Both the position numbers and the translations under genes were made by a program. Source: Saccharopolyspora ipomoeae (lineage in GTDB: Bacteria; Actinomycetota; Actinomycetes; Mycobacteriales; Pseudonocardiaceae). Taken from it: a stretch of 64,000 nt of DNA. The stretch spans positions 1 to 64,000 of the forward strand of contig NZ_JASAOF010000022.1 in the NCBI RefSeq assembly GCF_029952525.1, read 5' to 3'. Numbering within the stretch: position 1 is the stretch's first letter; every line of letters starts with the position of its first letter. The notes beneath the pieces were generated by a model. That model saw only the letters and a program-made list of their open reading frames with translations, was not told where the DNA came from and searched no databases. Shown here piece by piece: positions 7,474 to 15,267 of this stretch.

Positions 7474-8841
7474 TCATCGACCGGCGATGAATCCAAGCAC
7501 ATCCTGGCGGGTCACGACTCCGGCGGGTTTGCCGTCGATCAGCACCATCGCCCCGTCCGCACCGGTCAGCGCCGACATCGCCGAGCTGATCTCCTCACCT
7601 GCGCCGATGGTCGGCAGCGGCGGGGACATGTGCTGCTCCACGGTGTCGGCGAGGTGCGCGCGGCCCGCGAACAGCGCGTCCAGCAGGTCGCGCTCGTTGA
7701 CCGCGCCCGCGATCTCGGCCGCCATGATCGGCGGCTCGGCGCGCACGACCGGCATCTGGGAGACGCCGAACTCGCGCAGGATCGCCACCGCCTCGGCCAC
7801 CGTCTCGCTGGGGTGGGTGTGCACGAGCTCGGGGACGGTTCCGTCCTTGCGGCGCAGCACGTCGCCGACGGTGCCGCCCGCCTCGTCGGGCGAGAGGAAG
7901 CCGTAGGAGGCCATCCACGAGTCGTTGAAGATCTTGGTGAGGTAGCCGCGGCCGCCGTCGGGCAGCAGCACCACGATCACGTCGTCCGGGCTCGCGTTCT
8001 CGGCGACCTTGAGGGCGGCGGCCACGGCCATCCCGCAGGAACCGCCGACCAGCAGCGCCTCCTCCTTGGCGAGGCGCCGGGTCATCTCGAAGGACTCGGC
8101 GTCCGAGATCGGCACGATCTCGTCGCAGATGCCCCGGTCGTAGGTGGTCGGCCAGAAGTCCTCGCCGACGCCCTCCACCAGGTAGGGGCGCCCGTGCCCG
8201 CCGGAGTAGACCGAGCCCTCCGGGTCCGCGCCGACGATCTTGACCTTGCCGCCGGAGACCTTCTTCAGGTACTCGCCGGTGCCCGAGATGGTGCCGCCGG
8301 TGCCGATGCCGGCGACGAAGTGGGTCACCTTGCCCTCGGTCTGCTCCCAGATCTCCGGGCCCGTGGAGTGCACGTGGGACTCGGGGTTCTGCGGGTTGGC
8401 GTACTGGTTGGGCTTCCAGGCGCCGTCGATCTCCGCGACGAGGCGGTCCGAGACGGAGTAGTAGGACTCCGGGTGCTCGGGCTCCACGGCCGTCGGGCAC
8501 ACCACGACCTCGGCGCCGTAGGCCTTGAGGACGTTGCGCTTGTCCTCGCTGACCTTGTCCGGGCAGACGAACACGCAGCGGTAGCCCCTGCGCTGGGCGA
8601 CCATCGCCAGTCCGACACCGGTGTTGCCGGAGGTCGGCTCCACGATGGTGCCGCCGGGCTTGAGCTCACCGGAGGCCTCGGCGGCCTCGATCATGCGCAG
8701 CGCGATGCGGTCCTTCACGCTGCCGCCGGGGTTGAGGTACTCCACCTTCGCCAGCACCGGGGTCTTGCCGGTGGCGACCGCGTTCAGCCTGACCAGAGGG
8801 GTGTTGCCCACCAGGTCGGTGACGTGCTCGACGTAGTCCAC
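7474..8841 (-). CDS. cbs: Cystathionine beta-synthase
   Basis: 455 residues. This PLP enzyme joins serine and homocysteine to cystathionine, feeding reverse transsulfuration. The fold-type II core covers about residues 1-330, with the PLP lysine in GGSVKDR (Lys43) and TSGNTG (70-75). The C-terminal CBS domain pair (about 335-455) is the regulatory Bateman module, and together they distinguish it from plain cysteine synthase. No haem-binding N-terminal extension is present, as is usual in bacteria. It lies head-to-tail before the Gln/Pro-rich gene and metB, so opposite arms of transsulfuration are encoded together. It is divergent from the SGNH hydrolase gene. Confidence 0.93.
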   Translation of the reverse strand: MDYVEHVTDLVGNTPLVRLNAVATGKTPVLAKVEYLNPGGSVKDRIALRMIEAAEASGELKPGGTIVEPTSGNTGVGLAMVAQRRGYRCVFVCPDKVSEDKRNVLKAYGAEVVVCPTAVEPEHPESYYSVSDRLVAEIDGAWKPNQYANPQNPESHVHSTGPEIWEQTEGKVTHFVAGIGTGGTISGTGEYLKKVSGGKVKIVGADPEGSVYSGGHGRPYLVEGVGEDFWPTTYDRGICDEIVPISDAESFEMTRRLAKEEALLVGGSCGMAVAAALKVAENASPDDVIVVLLPDGGRGYLTKIFNDSWMASYGFLSPDEAGGTVGDVLRRKDGTVPELVHTHPSETVAEAVAILREFGVSQMPVVRAEPPIMAAEIAGAVNERDLLDALFAGRAHLADTVEQHMSPPLPTIGAGEEISSAMSALTGADGAMVLIDGKPAGVVTRQDVLGFIAGR

Positions 8842-9084
8842 GCCTCGTCCTCAATCGTCGGGATCGTCCCGCGCGGCGGCTCTCCGCGCGGATGTGATGC
8901 CGAGCGTAATCGGCTGGTCAGGCGTTAACCCACAGGACCTTCCCGACGACACACCGATCAGGGAAGTTTTTCCGGTCCGGCGGCGTCTTTCCACTGAGGG
9001 GATGAGGCGTTTCGCCGGGCGTGATCCTGGTCGGATGGGCGAGCATTCCCATTCCCCGGGGCGGGTTGCGAGGGAGGGGCCGAG

Positions 9085-10008
9085 ATGATCGTGACGAAGG
9101 CTTTGCGGCTCGCACTGCTGGCGGCCGGTACGGCGGGCGGGTTGTCCGGCGCGGCGTACGGCCTGCTCAACGGCCAGGCCGGACACGCGCGGCGGGTCAT
9201 CGGCCCCCCGATCGCAGAACCGCTGCGCGCTGACGGCGTGCACCTGCCCTCCGGCGTCGGCCCGGTGCCGCGCGGCGAGGTTCCCGAGGGAGTCCGGCCG
9301 CTGGAGCTCGCCGTGCTCGGCGACTCCTCGGCGGCGGGCCTGGGCGCGAGCTTCCCGAGCGAGCTGCCGGGCGTGGGGGTGGCGCGCGGCCTCGCCGAGG
9401 AGCTCGACGGGCCGGTCTCGCTGAGCACGCACGCGATCGTCGGCGCGACCACCCAGGAGCTGTCCGAGCAGGTGGACGCGGTGCTGCGGCGTCCTCCGGA
9501 CGTCGTGCTGATCATCATCGGCGCCAACGACGTGACCTCGAAGCTGCCGGTGTCCCGGTGCGCCGAACTGCTGGGCGAGCAGGTCCGCCGGATCGTCGAG
9601 GAGGGCGTCCCGGTCGTCGTGGGCACCTGCCCGGACCTGGGCGCGATCCGGCCGATCCCGCAGCCGCTGCGCTCGGTGGCCAGCCGCTGGAGCCTCGCGC
9701 TGGCCCGCGCCCAGCGGCGGTCCGTGGAGATCAACGGCGGCTACGCGGTCCCGCTGGCCGACCTGCTGTCCCCGGAGTTCCTGGCCCGGCCGGCGGAGTT
9801 CTTCTCCCCGGACCGCTTCCACCCCTCGGGCGCCGGGTACGAGGCCGCCGCGGAGATCCTCCTGCCCGTCGTCTGCATCGCGGTCGGCGCCTGGCAGGGC
9901 GGTCCGCTGCCCCCGGCCCCGACCCGCTCGGAGACGGCCGAGGCCCGTCGCCCCACCAGCCGGGTCGTCGCCCACCTCAACCGCCGACTCCACCTCCGCC
10001 GCCCCTGA
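9085..10008 (+). CDS. SGNH/GDSL-family hydrolase
   Basis: 307 residues, ATG at 9085 after GGGAGGGG. The N-terminal 30 residues are hydrophobic and small (LLAAGTAGGLSGAAYGLL), compatible with a signal anchor or export. Block I is GDSSAAG with nucleophile Ser81, block III is GAND at 146-149, and block V is DRFHPS with Asp243 and His246, so the catalytic set is complete. The substrate is unknown, and esterase activity on an acylated lipid or sugar is likely. The neighbours cbs and thiolase match M. tuberculosis Rv1077-Rv1074c, where Rv1075c is the equivalent GDSL esterase. The A1 palindrome array begins 10 nt after its stop. Confidence 0.88.
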   Translation: MIVTKALRLALLAAGTAGGLSGAAYGLLNGQAGHARRVIGPPIAEPLRADGVHLPSGVGPVPRGEVPEGVRPLELAVLGDSSAAGLGASFPSELPGVGVARGLAEELDGPVSLSTHAIVGATTQELSEQVDAVLRRPPDVVLIIIGANDVTSKLPVSRCAELLGEQVRRIVEEGVPVVVGTCPDLGAIRPIPQPLRSVASRWSLALARAQRRSVEINGGYAVPLADLLSPEFLARPAEFFSPDRFHPSGAGYEAAAEILLPVVCIAVGAWQGGPLPPAPTRSETAEARRPTSRVVAHLNRRLHLRRP

Positions 10009-10017
10009 CCGACCCGG

Positions 10018-10089
10018 GGTGACCCGATTTCCATGGAAGTCAGGGACCGGATTTCCATGGAAATCGGGGTTCCGACTTCCATGGAAATC
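10018..10089. repeat. Array A1: three palindromic 16-bp units at 24-bp period
   Basis: GGTGACCC (10018-10025) is followed by units at 10026-10041, 10050-10065 and 10074-10089, with 8-bp spacers. The middle unit GATTTCCATGGAAATC is a perfect palindrome and the outer two each differ at one position. Centres are exactly 24 bp apart. It lies between the SGNH gene stop and the thiolase gene, both rightward. Confidence 0.9.
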
Positions 10090-10113
10090 GGGTCCCCGGC
10101 CGGACCCCGGGGT

Positions 10114-10127
10114 ACCGACCGGTCGGT
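10114..10127. promoter_or_regulatory. Operator-like palindrome upstream of thiolase
   Basis: ACCGACCGGTCGGT is a perfect 14-bp palindrome about 100 bp before the thiolase ATG. It resembles operators of TetR-type regulators of lipid catabolism. No regulator gene is adjacent, so the partner is not known. Confidence 0.5.
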
Positions 10128-10229
10128 TTGGGGGTTGTTGGTGAGTGGCGTCACCGACAGGATGGGGGCAGCGGCTCTAAAGTGACTCGTCAGTAACCGC
10201 ACGCGCCCCGGCGAACGAAGGAGTTCCCC

Positions 10230-11450
10230 ATGCCCGAAGCAGTCATCGTCTCCGCTGCGCGCTCCCCCATCGGCCGCGCCGGGAAGGGATCGCTGAAGGA
10301 CATCCGCCCGGACGACCTCACCGCGCAGATCGTCAAGGCCGCGCTGGACAAGGTCCCCGAGCTCGACCCGAACGACATCGACGACCTGATGCTCGGCTGC
10401 GGTCTGCCCGGCGGTGAGCAGGGCTTCAACATGGCCCGCGTCGTCGCCGTGCTCCTCGGCCACGACCAGCTGCCCGGCACCACCATCACCCGCTACTGCT
10501 CGTCGAGCCTGCAGACGACCCGGATGGCGCTGCACGCCATCAAGGCCGGCGAGGGCGACGTGTTCATCAGCGCCGGTGTCGAGACGGTGTCCCGCTTCGC
10601 CAAGGGCTCCTCGGACTCGCTGCCCGACACCCACAACCCGATCTTCGCCGACGCCGAGGCCCGCACCCAGCAGACCGCCGAGCAGGGCGCGGAGAACTGG
10701 ACCGACCCGCGCGAGCTCGACGTCGTCCCGGACGTCTACATCCCGATGGGCCAGACCGCCGAGAACCTGGCGCGCCTGAAGGGCATCAGCCGCGACGAGA
10801 TGGACGACTTCGGCGTCCGCTCGCAGAACCTCGCCGAGAAGGCCATCGCCAACGGCTTCTGGTCGCGCGAGATCACCCCGGTCACCCTCCCCGACGGCAC
10901 CGTCGTCTCCGCCGACGACGGCCCGCGCGCGGGCGTGACCAAGGAGGGCGTGTCCGGCCTCAAGCCGGTGTTCCGCCCCGACGGCCGGATCACCGCCGCC
11001 AACTGCTGCCCGCTGAACGACGGCGCCGCCGCCCTGGTGATCATGAGCGACACCAAGGCCAAGGAGCTCGGCCTGACTCCGCTGGCCCGCGTGGTGTCGA
11101 CCGGCGTGTCCGGCCTGTCGCCGGAGATCATGGGCCTCGGCCCGGTGGAGGCCTCCAAGCAGGCCCTCAAGCGCGCCGGCATGAGCATCGACGACATCGA
11201 CCTGGTGGAGATCAACGAGGCGTTCGCCGCGCAGGTCATCCCGTCCTACCAGGACCTGGGCATCCCGCTGGAGAAGCTGAACGTCAACGGCGGCGCGATC
11301 GCCGTGGGCCACCCGTTCGGCATGACCGGCGCCCGCATCACCACCACGCTCATCAACTCCCTCCAGTTCCACGACAAGCAGTTCGGCCTGGAGACCATGT
11401 GCGTCGGCGGCGGCCAGGGCATGGCCATGGTCCTGGAGCGCCTCTCCTGA
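10230..11450 (+). CDS. Acetyl-CoA acyltransferase (thiolase)
   Basis: 406 residues, ATG at 10230 with AAGGAG 6 nt upstream. Thiolases cleave 3-ketoacyl-CoA with CoA, or condense two acyl-CoA, through a covalent acyl-cysteine. Visible are the nucleophilic cysteine in YCSSSLQ (Cys90), NEAFAAQ (about 332-338), the catalytic histidine in GHPFGMTG (His361) and the second cysteine in CVGGGQG (Cys391). The length and TAxxxRY-type N-terminus fit degradative FadA-type enzymes. The position next to the GDSL esterase matches fadA3 (Rv1074c). An operator-like palindrome upstream suggests control by a lipid-responsive repressor. Confidence 0.92.
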   Translation: MPEAVIVSAARSPIGRAGKGSLKDIRPDDLTAQIVKAALDKVPELDPNDIDDLMLGCGLPGGEQGFNMARVVAVLLGHDQLPGTTITRYCSSSLQTTRMALHAIKAGEGDVFISAGVETVSRFAKGSSDSLPDTHNPIFADAEARTQQTAEQGAENWTDPRELDVVPDVYIPMGQTAENLARLKGISRDEMDDFGVRSQNLAEKAIANGFWSREITPVTLPDGTVVSADDGPRAGVTKEGVSGLKPVFRPDGRITAANCCPLNDGAAALVIMSDTKAKELGLTPLARVVSTGVSGLSPEIMGLGPVEASKQALKRAGMSIDDIDLVEINEAFAAQVIPSYQDLGIPLEKLNVNGGAIAVGHPFGMTGARITTTLINSLQFHDKQFGLETMCVGGGQGMAMVLERLS

Positions 11451-11459
11451 TCCCCGCGC

Positions 11460-11555
11460 GGTGACCCGATTACGGCAGTTTTCAGGGACCCGATTACGGC
11501 AGTTTTCAGGGACCCGATTACGGCAGTTTTCAGGGAACGGATTACGGCCGTAATC
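11460..11555. repeat. Array B1: four 16-bp units at exact 24-bp period
   Basis: GGTGACCC (11460-11467) precedes units starting at 11468, 11492, 11516 and 11540. The first three read GATTACGGCAGTTTTC and the last is the perfect palindrome GATTACGGCCGTAATC. Spacers are AGGGACCC twice and AGGGAACG. It lies between convergent genes, 10 nt after the thiolase stop. Confidence 0.92.
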
Positions 11556-11580
11556 CGTGTTGCGAGCGGAGCGAGCAGCG

Positions 11581-11617
11581 AAAAGGCCGCCATCCCCGGT
11601 GGGGGTGGCGGCCTTTT
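11581..11617. terminator. Bidirectional terminator between thiolase and BI-1 genes
   Basis: Arms 11581-11597 and 11601-11617 pair over 17 positions (one T-G) with a 3-nt loop. The AAAA/TTTT ends give U-tracts in both directions. It lies between convergent genes. Confidence 0.85.
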
Positions 11618-11638
11618 CGGGCCTTGCGGGGAGCTGCG

Positions 11639-12430
11639 TCAGTCGCTGCTGGTGAAGTAGGACAGCAGGCGCAGGATCTCCAGGTACAGCCAGACCAGCG
11701 TGGTCATCAGGCCGAACGCGATGTACCAGGCGAACTTGGCGTCGACACCGCTGCGGATCGCCTTGTCGGCGGCGTCGAAGTCCAGCAGGAAGCTGAACGC
11801 CGCGATGCCGATGCACAGCAGGCTGAAGCCGATGCCCAGCGGACCCGCCTCGCGCAGCCCCAGGCCACCGGCCATGAAGAAGCTGGCGACCAGGTTGACC
11901 AGCATCAGCACCGCCGCACCCGCGACCGCGCCGATGATCCACTTGGTCAGCTTCGGCGTCACCCGGATCGCGCCGGTCTTGTAGACGACCAGCATCGCGG
12001 CGAAGACGCCGAGGGTGCCGACGACCGCCTGCATGATGATCGCCGAGCCGAAGCTCGATCCGAACACGTAGCTGATGCCGCCGAGGAACACGCCCTCGAA
12101 CGCCGAGTAGGCGACGACCAGCGCCGGGCGCACCTTCTTGGTGAAGACGATGACCAGCGAGATGACCAGGGCGATCAGCGCCGCGGGCAGCGCCAGCACG
12201 ACCGCGGGCGGACCGACCAGGTAGGTCAGCGCCGCGGTGATCACCGCCAGGGTGAGGGTGATCGCGGTCTTGGTGACGACGTCGTCGATCGTCATCGGGC
12301 GCGCGGTCTGCGGCGGAGCAGCCGGCGCCTGGCCGTAGGGCGACTGCTGGCCCTGGCCGTAGTTGAAGTTCGCGTAGCCACCGGCCATTTCCGGCAGCTT
12401 GCGGAACGCGGGGTTGCTCGTTGTGCGCAA
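11639..12430 (-). CDS. Bax inhibitor-1/YccA family membrane protein
   Basis: 263 residues. The TTG at 12430 is preferred because GGAGG lies 5 nt upstream; the nearby ATG is in another frame. A soluble Gly/Gln/Pro-rich N-terminus of about 50 residues (NFNYGQGQQSPYGQ) precedes about seven transmembrane helices spanning residues 60-255, with the family-typical features of a long run of helices and acidic residues near the C-terminus (VWLYLEILRLL and final SSD). Family members are proposed pH-sensitive calcium leak channels, and the bacterial role is unclear. It has a single-gene unit with a bidirectional terminator downstream and a terminator-bounded yidC-like gene upstream. Confidence 0.9.
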   Translation of the reverse strand: MRTTSNPAFRKLPEMAGGYANFNYGQGQQSPYGQAPAAPPQTARPMTIDDVVTKTAITLTLAVITAALTYLVGPPAVVLALPAALIALVISLVIVFTKKVRPALVVAYSAFEGVFLGGISYVFGSSFGSAIIMQAVVGTLGVFAAMLVVYKTGAIRVTPKLTKWIIGAVAGAAVLMLVNLVASFFMAGGLGLREAGPLGIGFSLLCIGIAAFSFLLDFDAADKAIRSGVDAKFAWYIAFGLMTTLVWLYLEILRLLSYFTSSD

Positions 12431-12526
12431 CTCATCCTCCTGGGCGTTCTTGCGCCGTCACCAGATCCAACGACCGGCGGTCCCGATCGGTTCCCGTTTC
12501 GGTAAAACCGGACTTTACCCGACGCA

Positions 12527-12559
12527 AAAGGCCGGTGGACACAAGATCCACCGGCCTTT
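12527..12559 (-). terminator. Intrinsic terminator after the YidC-like gene
   Basis: Arms 12527-12539 and 12547-12559 pair over 13 bp with a 7-nt loop, and the minus-strand transcript ends in TTTT. It starts 14 nt after the stop at 12573. Confidence 0.88.
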
Positions 12560-12572
12560 ACCTGCGAGTTAT

Positions 12573-13607
12573 CTAACGCCGCTTCTTCGCCCTGGACGCC
12601 TGCTTGCCCGGGCGGTTCTTCGACTGGTTCTTCTTGCCACCCGGCTTGCCACCGGGTCGCTGCCCCGGCGCGGGCTTGGACGGCTTGGCCTCGGTCGCGG
12701 TGGCCGTGGCCGACTCGCCCTCCTCCTCCGAGGCGGGCTTGCCGCCGTCGCGCACCGGCTTCTGGCCCGGCTTCGGGCGAGGCGTGGCCTTCTTCGCCTC
12801 GATCTCCTTCTGCCGCTCGCGCTCCTGCTCGGCGTCGATCTTCTTGGTCAGGAAGTGCTGCTGACCCAGCGTCCAGACGTTGTTGGCCAGCCAGTACAGC
12901 AGCACCGCGATCGGCAGGAACCAACCCGAGATCAACGCACCGATCGGCGCGATGTACATCATGAACTTGGCCATCATGGCCGACTGCGGGTTGGCCATCG
13001 AGGCGTCGGTCTGCTTCTTCACCGACAGGCGCATGGTGAAGTAGGTCGCGATCGAGGCGATCACCATCAGCGGGATCGCGACGATCATCATCGACGTCCG
13101 GTCGGTGCCGAACAGCGCCAGCTCCTGCTCGGGCTGGGTGATCCAGTTCGAGAGCTTGGCGCCGAAGATGTTCGCCTGGATGAACGAGTCCACCCCGGCC
13201 TTGTCGAAGACGAAGTTGCTCTCCGCGCCCGGGTGGAAGTTCCGCAGGACGTGGAACAGGCTCAGGAAGACCGGGATCTGCAGCAGCGCGGGGAGGCAGC
13301 CGCCGAGCGGGTTGACCCCGTGCTCGGACTGGAGCTTCTGCATCTCCTGCGCCATGCGCTGGCGGTCGTTCTTGTACTTCTCGCGCAGCTTCTGGATGTG
13401 CGGCGCGAACTTCGCCATCTTGCGGCCGGCCCGCATCTGGCTCAGCGCGGGCTTGATCAGCACCGTGCGCAGGGTGAACACCAGGAAGAACACGGCCAGG
13501 GCCCAGGCGAACCCGTTGTCCGGCCCGAGCACGGCTCCGAAGATCTTGTGCCAGAACCACAAGATCGCCGAAACCGGGTAGAGGATGAAGGAGAAGAAAC
13601 TTTCCAC
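12573..13607 (-). CDS. YidC/Oxa1 family membrane insertase, probably a second copy
   Basis: 344 residues from a GTG at 13607 with AGGAG 8-9 nt upstream. It inserts proteins into the cell membrane alone or with Sec. The five-helix Oxa1 core covers about residues 15-265: ALSQMRAGRKMAKFAPHIQKLREKY-type cytoplasmic hairpin, GGCLPALLQIPVFLSLFHVL, then the C-terminal helices IGALISGWFLPIAVLLYWLANNVW. A long Lys/Arg/Pro/Gly-rich tail (about 275-344) probably contacts ribosomes. It is not in the rpmH-rnpA-yidC origin cluster, so it is likely a second YidC-type protein specialised in substrate or condition. It is flanked by a Pro-rich membrane protein gene in the same direction. Confidence 0.9.
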   Translation of the reverse strand: MESFFSFILYPVSAILWFWHKIFGAVLGPDNGFAWALAVFFLVFTLRTVLIKPALSQMRAGRKMAKFAPHIQKLREKYKNDRQRMAQEMQKLQSEHGVNPLGGCLPALLQIPVFLSLFHVLRNFHPGAESNFVFDKAGVDSFIQANIFGAKLSNWITQPEQELALFGTDRTSMMIVAIPLMVIASIATYFTMRLSVKKQTDASMANPQSAMMAKFMMYIAPIGALISGWFLPIAVLLYWLANNVWTLGQQHFLTKKIDAEQERERQKEIEAKKATPRPKPGQKPVRDGGKPASEEEGESATATATEAKPSKPAPGQRPGGKPGGKKNQSKNRPGKQASRAKKRR

Positions 13608-13875
13608 TCAGCTACTCCTGGTCATGGGCCGCTGGAGAGCAAGCGCCCGACGTCGTTTCCGTCCGGCGCAACCCGGGCCGTGCGTGCGCGGCTGAACCCG
13701 CCTGAAACGCAGGTCCGGCCAGTTCAAGGGTGCCATGCCCCGACGCGGGTCGGTGTCCGCCCCCTGACAGCCCGCGTCGCCGCACTGCGGTCACGGAACG
13801 TTTGCGCAGGTCACGCGGACAGGTGACATGCGCTATACCGGACCCGGCGAGTTCCGGGTCCGGGTCGACGCAGCG

Positions 13876-14700
13876 TCACCGACGTAGCGCTCGGGCGATG
13901 ATCCGACCGGCGAACAGGTAGATCAGCGCGGCGAGGCCGTAGTTGAGCACCAGACCGATCGTCGCGTCACCGGGCGTGAACACGTCGCCCAGGCCGAGCA
14001 CGAAGAACTTCGCGGTGCCGTAGGTGAAGGCCACGAAGTCGTTGTCCTGGTTCGCACCCGTCACCGAGAAGATGATGTGCAGCACGAACACCAGCGCGAT
14101 CAGCGCGCTGAGCACCTGCACGGTGCGCCCGATGGCGTCGGCGCTGGGCCCGCGGAACCCGTCCCGGTCACGCCGGTCGTAGTCCCGGTCGCGGTCGCGC
14201 TCCCGCTCGCGGCGGTCGTAGTCGTCGCGGTAGCGATCGCGCTCCGGCTCGCGGTAGCGGTCGTCGTACCTGTCGTCGTAGCGGTCGTACCGGTCGTCCC
14301 GGTAGCCGTACGGATCGGCGTACGGGTCGGCGTACGGGTCGTCCCGGTAGCCGCCGACACGGGTCTCCGGGTACGGGTTGTTGGCCGGCGGCTGGTAGCC
14401 GGGAACTCCGGCGGGCGGCTGCTGCACCGGAGGCTGCCCCTGCGGGTACTGCGGCGGCTGCCCACCCATCGGCGGCTGCGGCGGCATCTGCTGCGGCGGC
14501 GGTCCGCCCTGCGGCGGCCCCGGCGGCTGCCCTCCGGGTGGCGGGGGCGGCATCTGACCCGGCGGGACCTGCGGAGGCCTCGGCTGACCGCCCTGCGGCG
14601 GGCCGGGCGGCTGCGGACCGCCCTGCGGCGGTCCCGGCTGCTGCGGTCCTGGCTGTCCCGGCACCGGTCGTCCGGTCCGGGGGTCTCGCTCGTAGGCCAT
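13876..14700 (-). CDS. Pro-rich and Asp/Arg-rich membrane protein
   Basis: 274 residues. Residues 1-110 are Pro/Gly/Gln-rich (GPPQGGPQPPGPPQGG-like). Residues about 115-180 are a highly charged Asp/Arg/Tyr run with DRYDRYDDRYDDRY repeats. Residues about 190-274 hold two or three hydrophobic helices ending in AGRIIARALRR. It resembles actinobacterial YggT-like or hypothetical membrane proteins only loosely, and I give no family. The design suggests a disordered, possibly phase-separating cytoplasmic N-terminus attached to a small membrane domain. No clear ribosome site is visible before the ATG at 14700, so it may be leaderless. The function is unknown. Confidence 0.75.
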   Translation of the reverse strand: MAYERDPRTGRPVPGQPGPQQPGPPQGGPQPPGPPQGGQPRPPQVPPGQMPPPPPGGQPPGPPQGGPPPQQMPPQPPMGGQPPQYPQGQPPVQQPPAGVPGYQPPANNPYPETRVGGYRDDPYADPYADPYGYRDDRYDRYDDRYDDRYREPERDRYRDDYDRRERERDRDRDYDRRDRDGFRGPSADAIGRTVQVLSALIALVFVLHIIFSVTGANQDNDFVAFTYGTAKFFVLGLGDVFTPGDATIGLVLNYGLAALIYLFAGRIIARALRR

Positions 14701-15094
14701 GAGCGCGCATTGTCGCGGTTACCCCACCCACTGCGAAACCCCCACCCCGCAGCCGCACTCGATGAGGCGCACCACAGCGACCGCCTCGTCGGCGCTTCGC
14801 GACGTCCAGATCGCCACCGCGGGCCGCGCTTCGCACCGTCCGAACAGGACGGACCGACCGGGGTCCGCACCTCCGAGGATTCACCGAACGGATACCGGAA
14901 CGCGACCGGGGGCACATCGCCGGACCCGGTTCGCGGAGCGCGAGCCGGGAGGCGTCCCGCAGCTGCGCGACATCGGGGAAGCGGTTCGTCGAACGCGAAA
15001 AGCCCTCGGCAGCAACGGAAGTCACCCGGAAGAGATTGCTCGCTTGCGCTGATGGGGGAAGTACGGGACGAGTTGACCCGTTAGATTGGAAAAG
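14701..15094. other. 394-nt intergenic gap, nothing identified
   Basis: The region between the Pro-rich membrane protein start (14700, leftward) and the tRNA holds no ORF with convincing codon use or ribosome site. It should contain the promoter of the leftward gene. I see no repeat or strong hairpin. Confidence 0.6.
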
Positions 15095-15168
15095 TGCCCC
15101 CGGTCGGGTTCGAACCGACACTCTGACGATTTTAAGTCGTCTGCCTCTGCCAGTTGGGCTACGGGGGC
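15095..15168 (-). tRNA. Short-variable-arm tRNA with anticodon UAA (Leu by anticodon)
   Basis: The minus strand folds as a complete cloverleaf: acceptor GCCCCCG/CGGGGGC, D arm with GG, anticodon stem GACGA/TCGTC with loop CTTAAAA, a 5-nt variable region (AGAGT), T arm GTCGG-TTCGAAC-CCGAC and discriminator A (15095). No CCA is encoded. The anticodon at loop positions 34-36 is TAA, which reads UUA leucine codons. Leucine tRNAs are normally class II with a long variable arm, like bldA of Streptomyces, and this one is class I. The charging identity is therefore uncertain. The tRNA is intergenic, downstream of the ATP-grasp gene on the same strand. Confidence 0.85.
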
Positions 15169-15178
15169 CAGGCTTCGC

Positions 15179-15196
15179 ACCGGCACGGGTGCCGGT
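15179..15196 (-). terminator. Short hairpin between the ATP-grasp gene and the tRNA
   Basis: Arms 15179-15186 and 15189-15196 are complementary over 8 GC-rich bases with a 2-nt loop, 72 nt downstream of the stop at 15268. There is no U-tract. It is a weak terminator candidate. Confidence 0.35.
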
Positions 15197-15267
15197 ACGC
15201 CACTACGACGCGGCCGGGCCCCGTAAGGTTCCCGCGGTCGTGAAACTCCCACGCACTCGTGGTCTGA

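Noticed and set aside
11460-11555. CRISPR array
   Set aside because: The repeated part is only 16 bp, the intervening part is 8 bp and mostly conserved, and there are no cas genes.
15095-15168. Ochre suppressor tRNA
   Set aside because: The anticodon is UAA, which pairs with UUA. Reading the UAA stop codon would need anticodon UUA.
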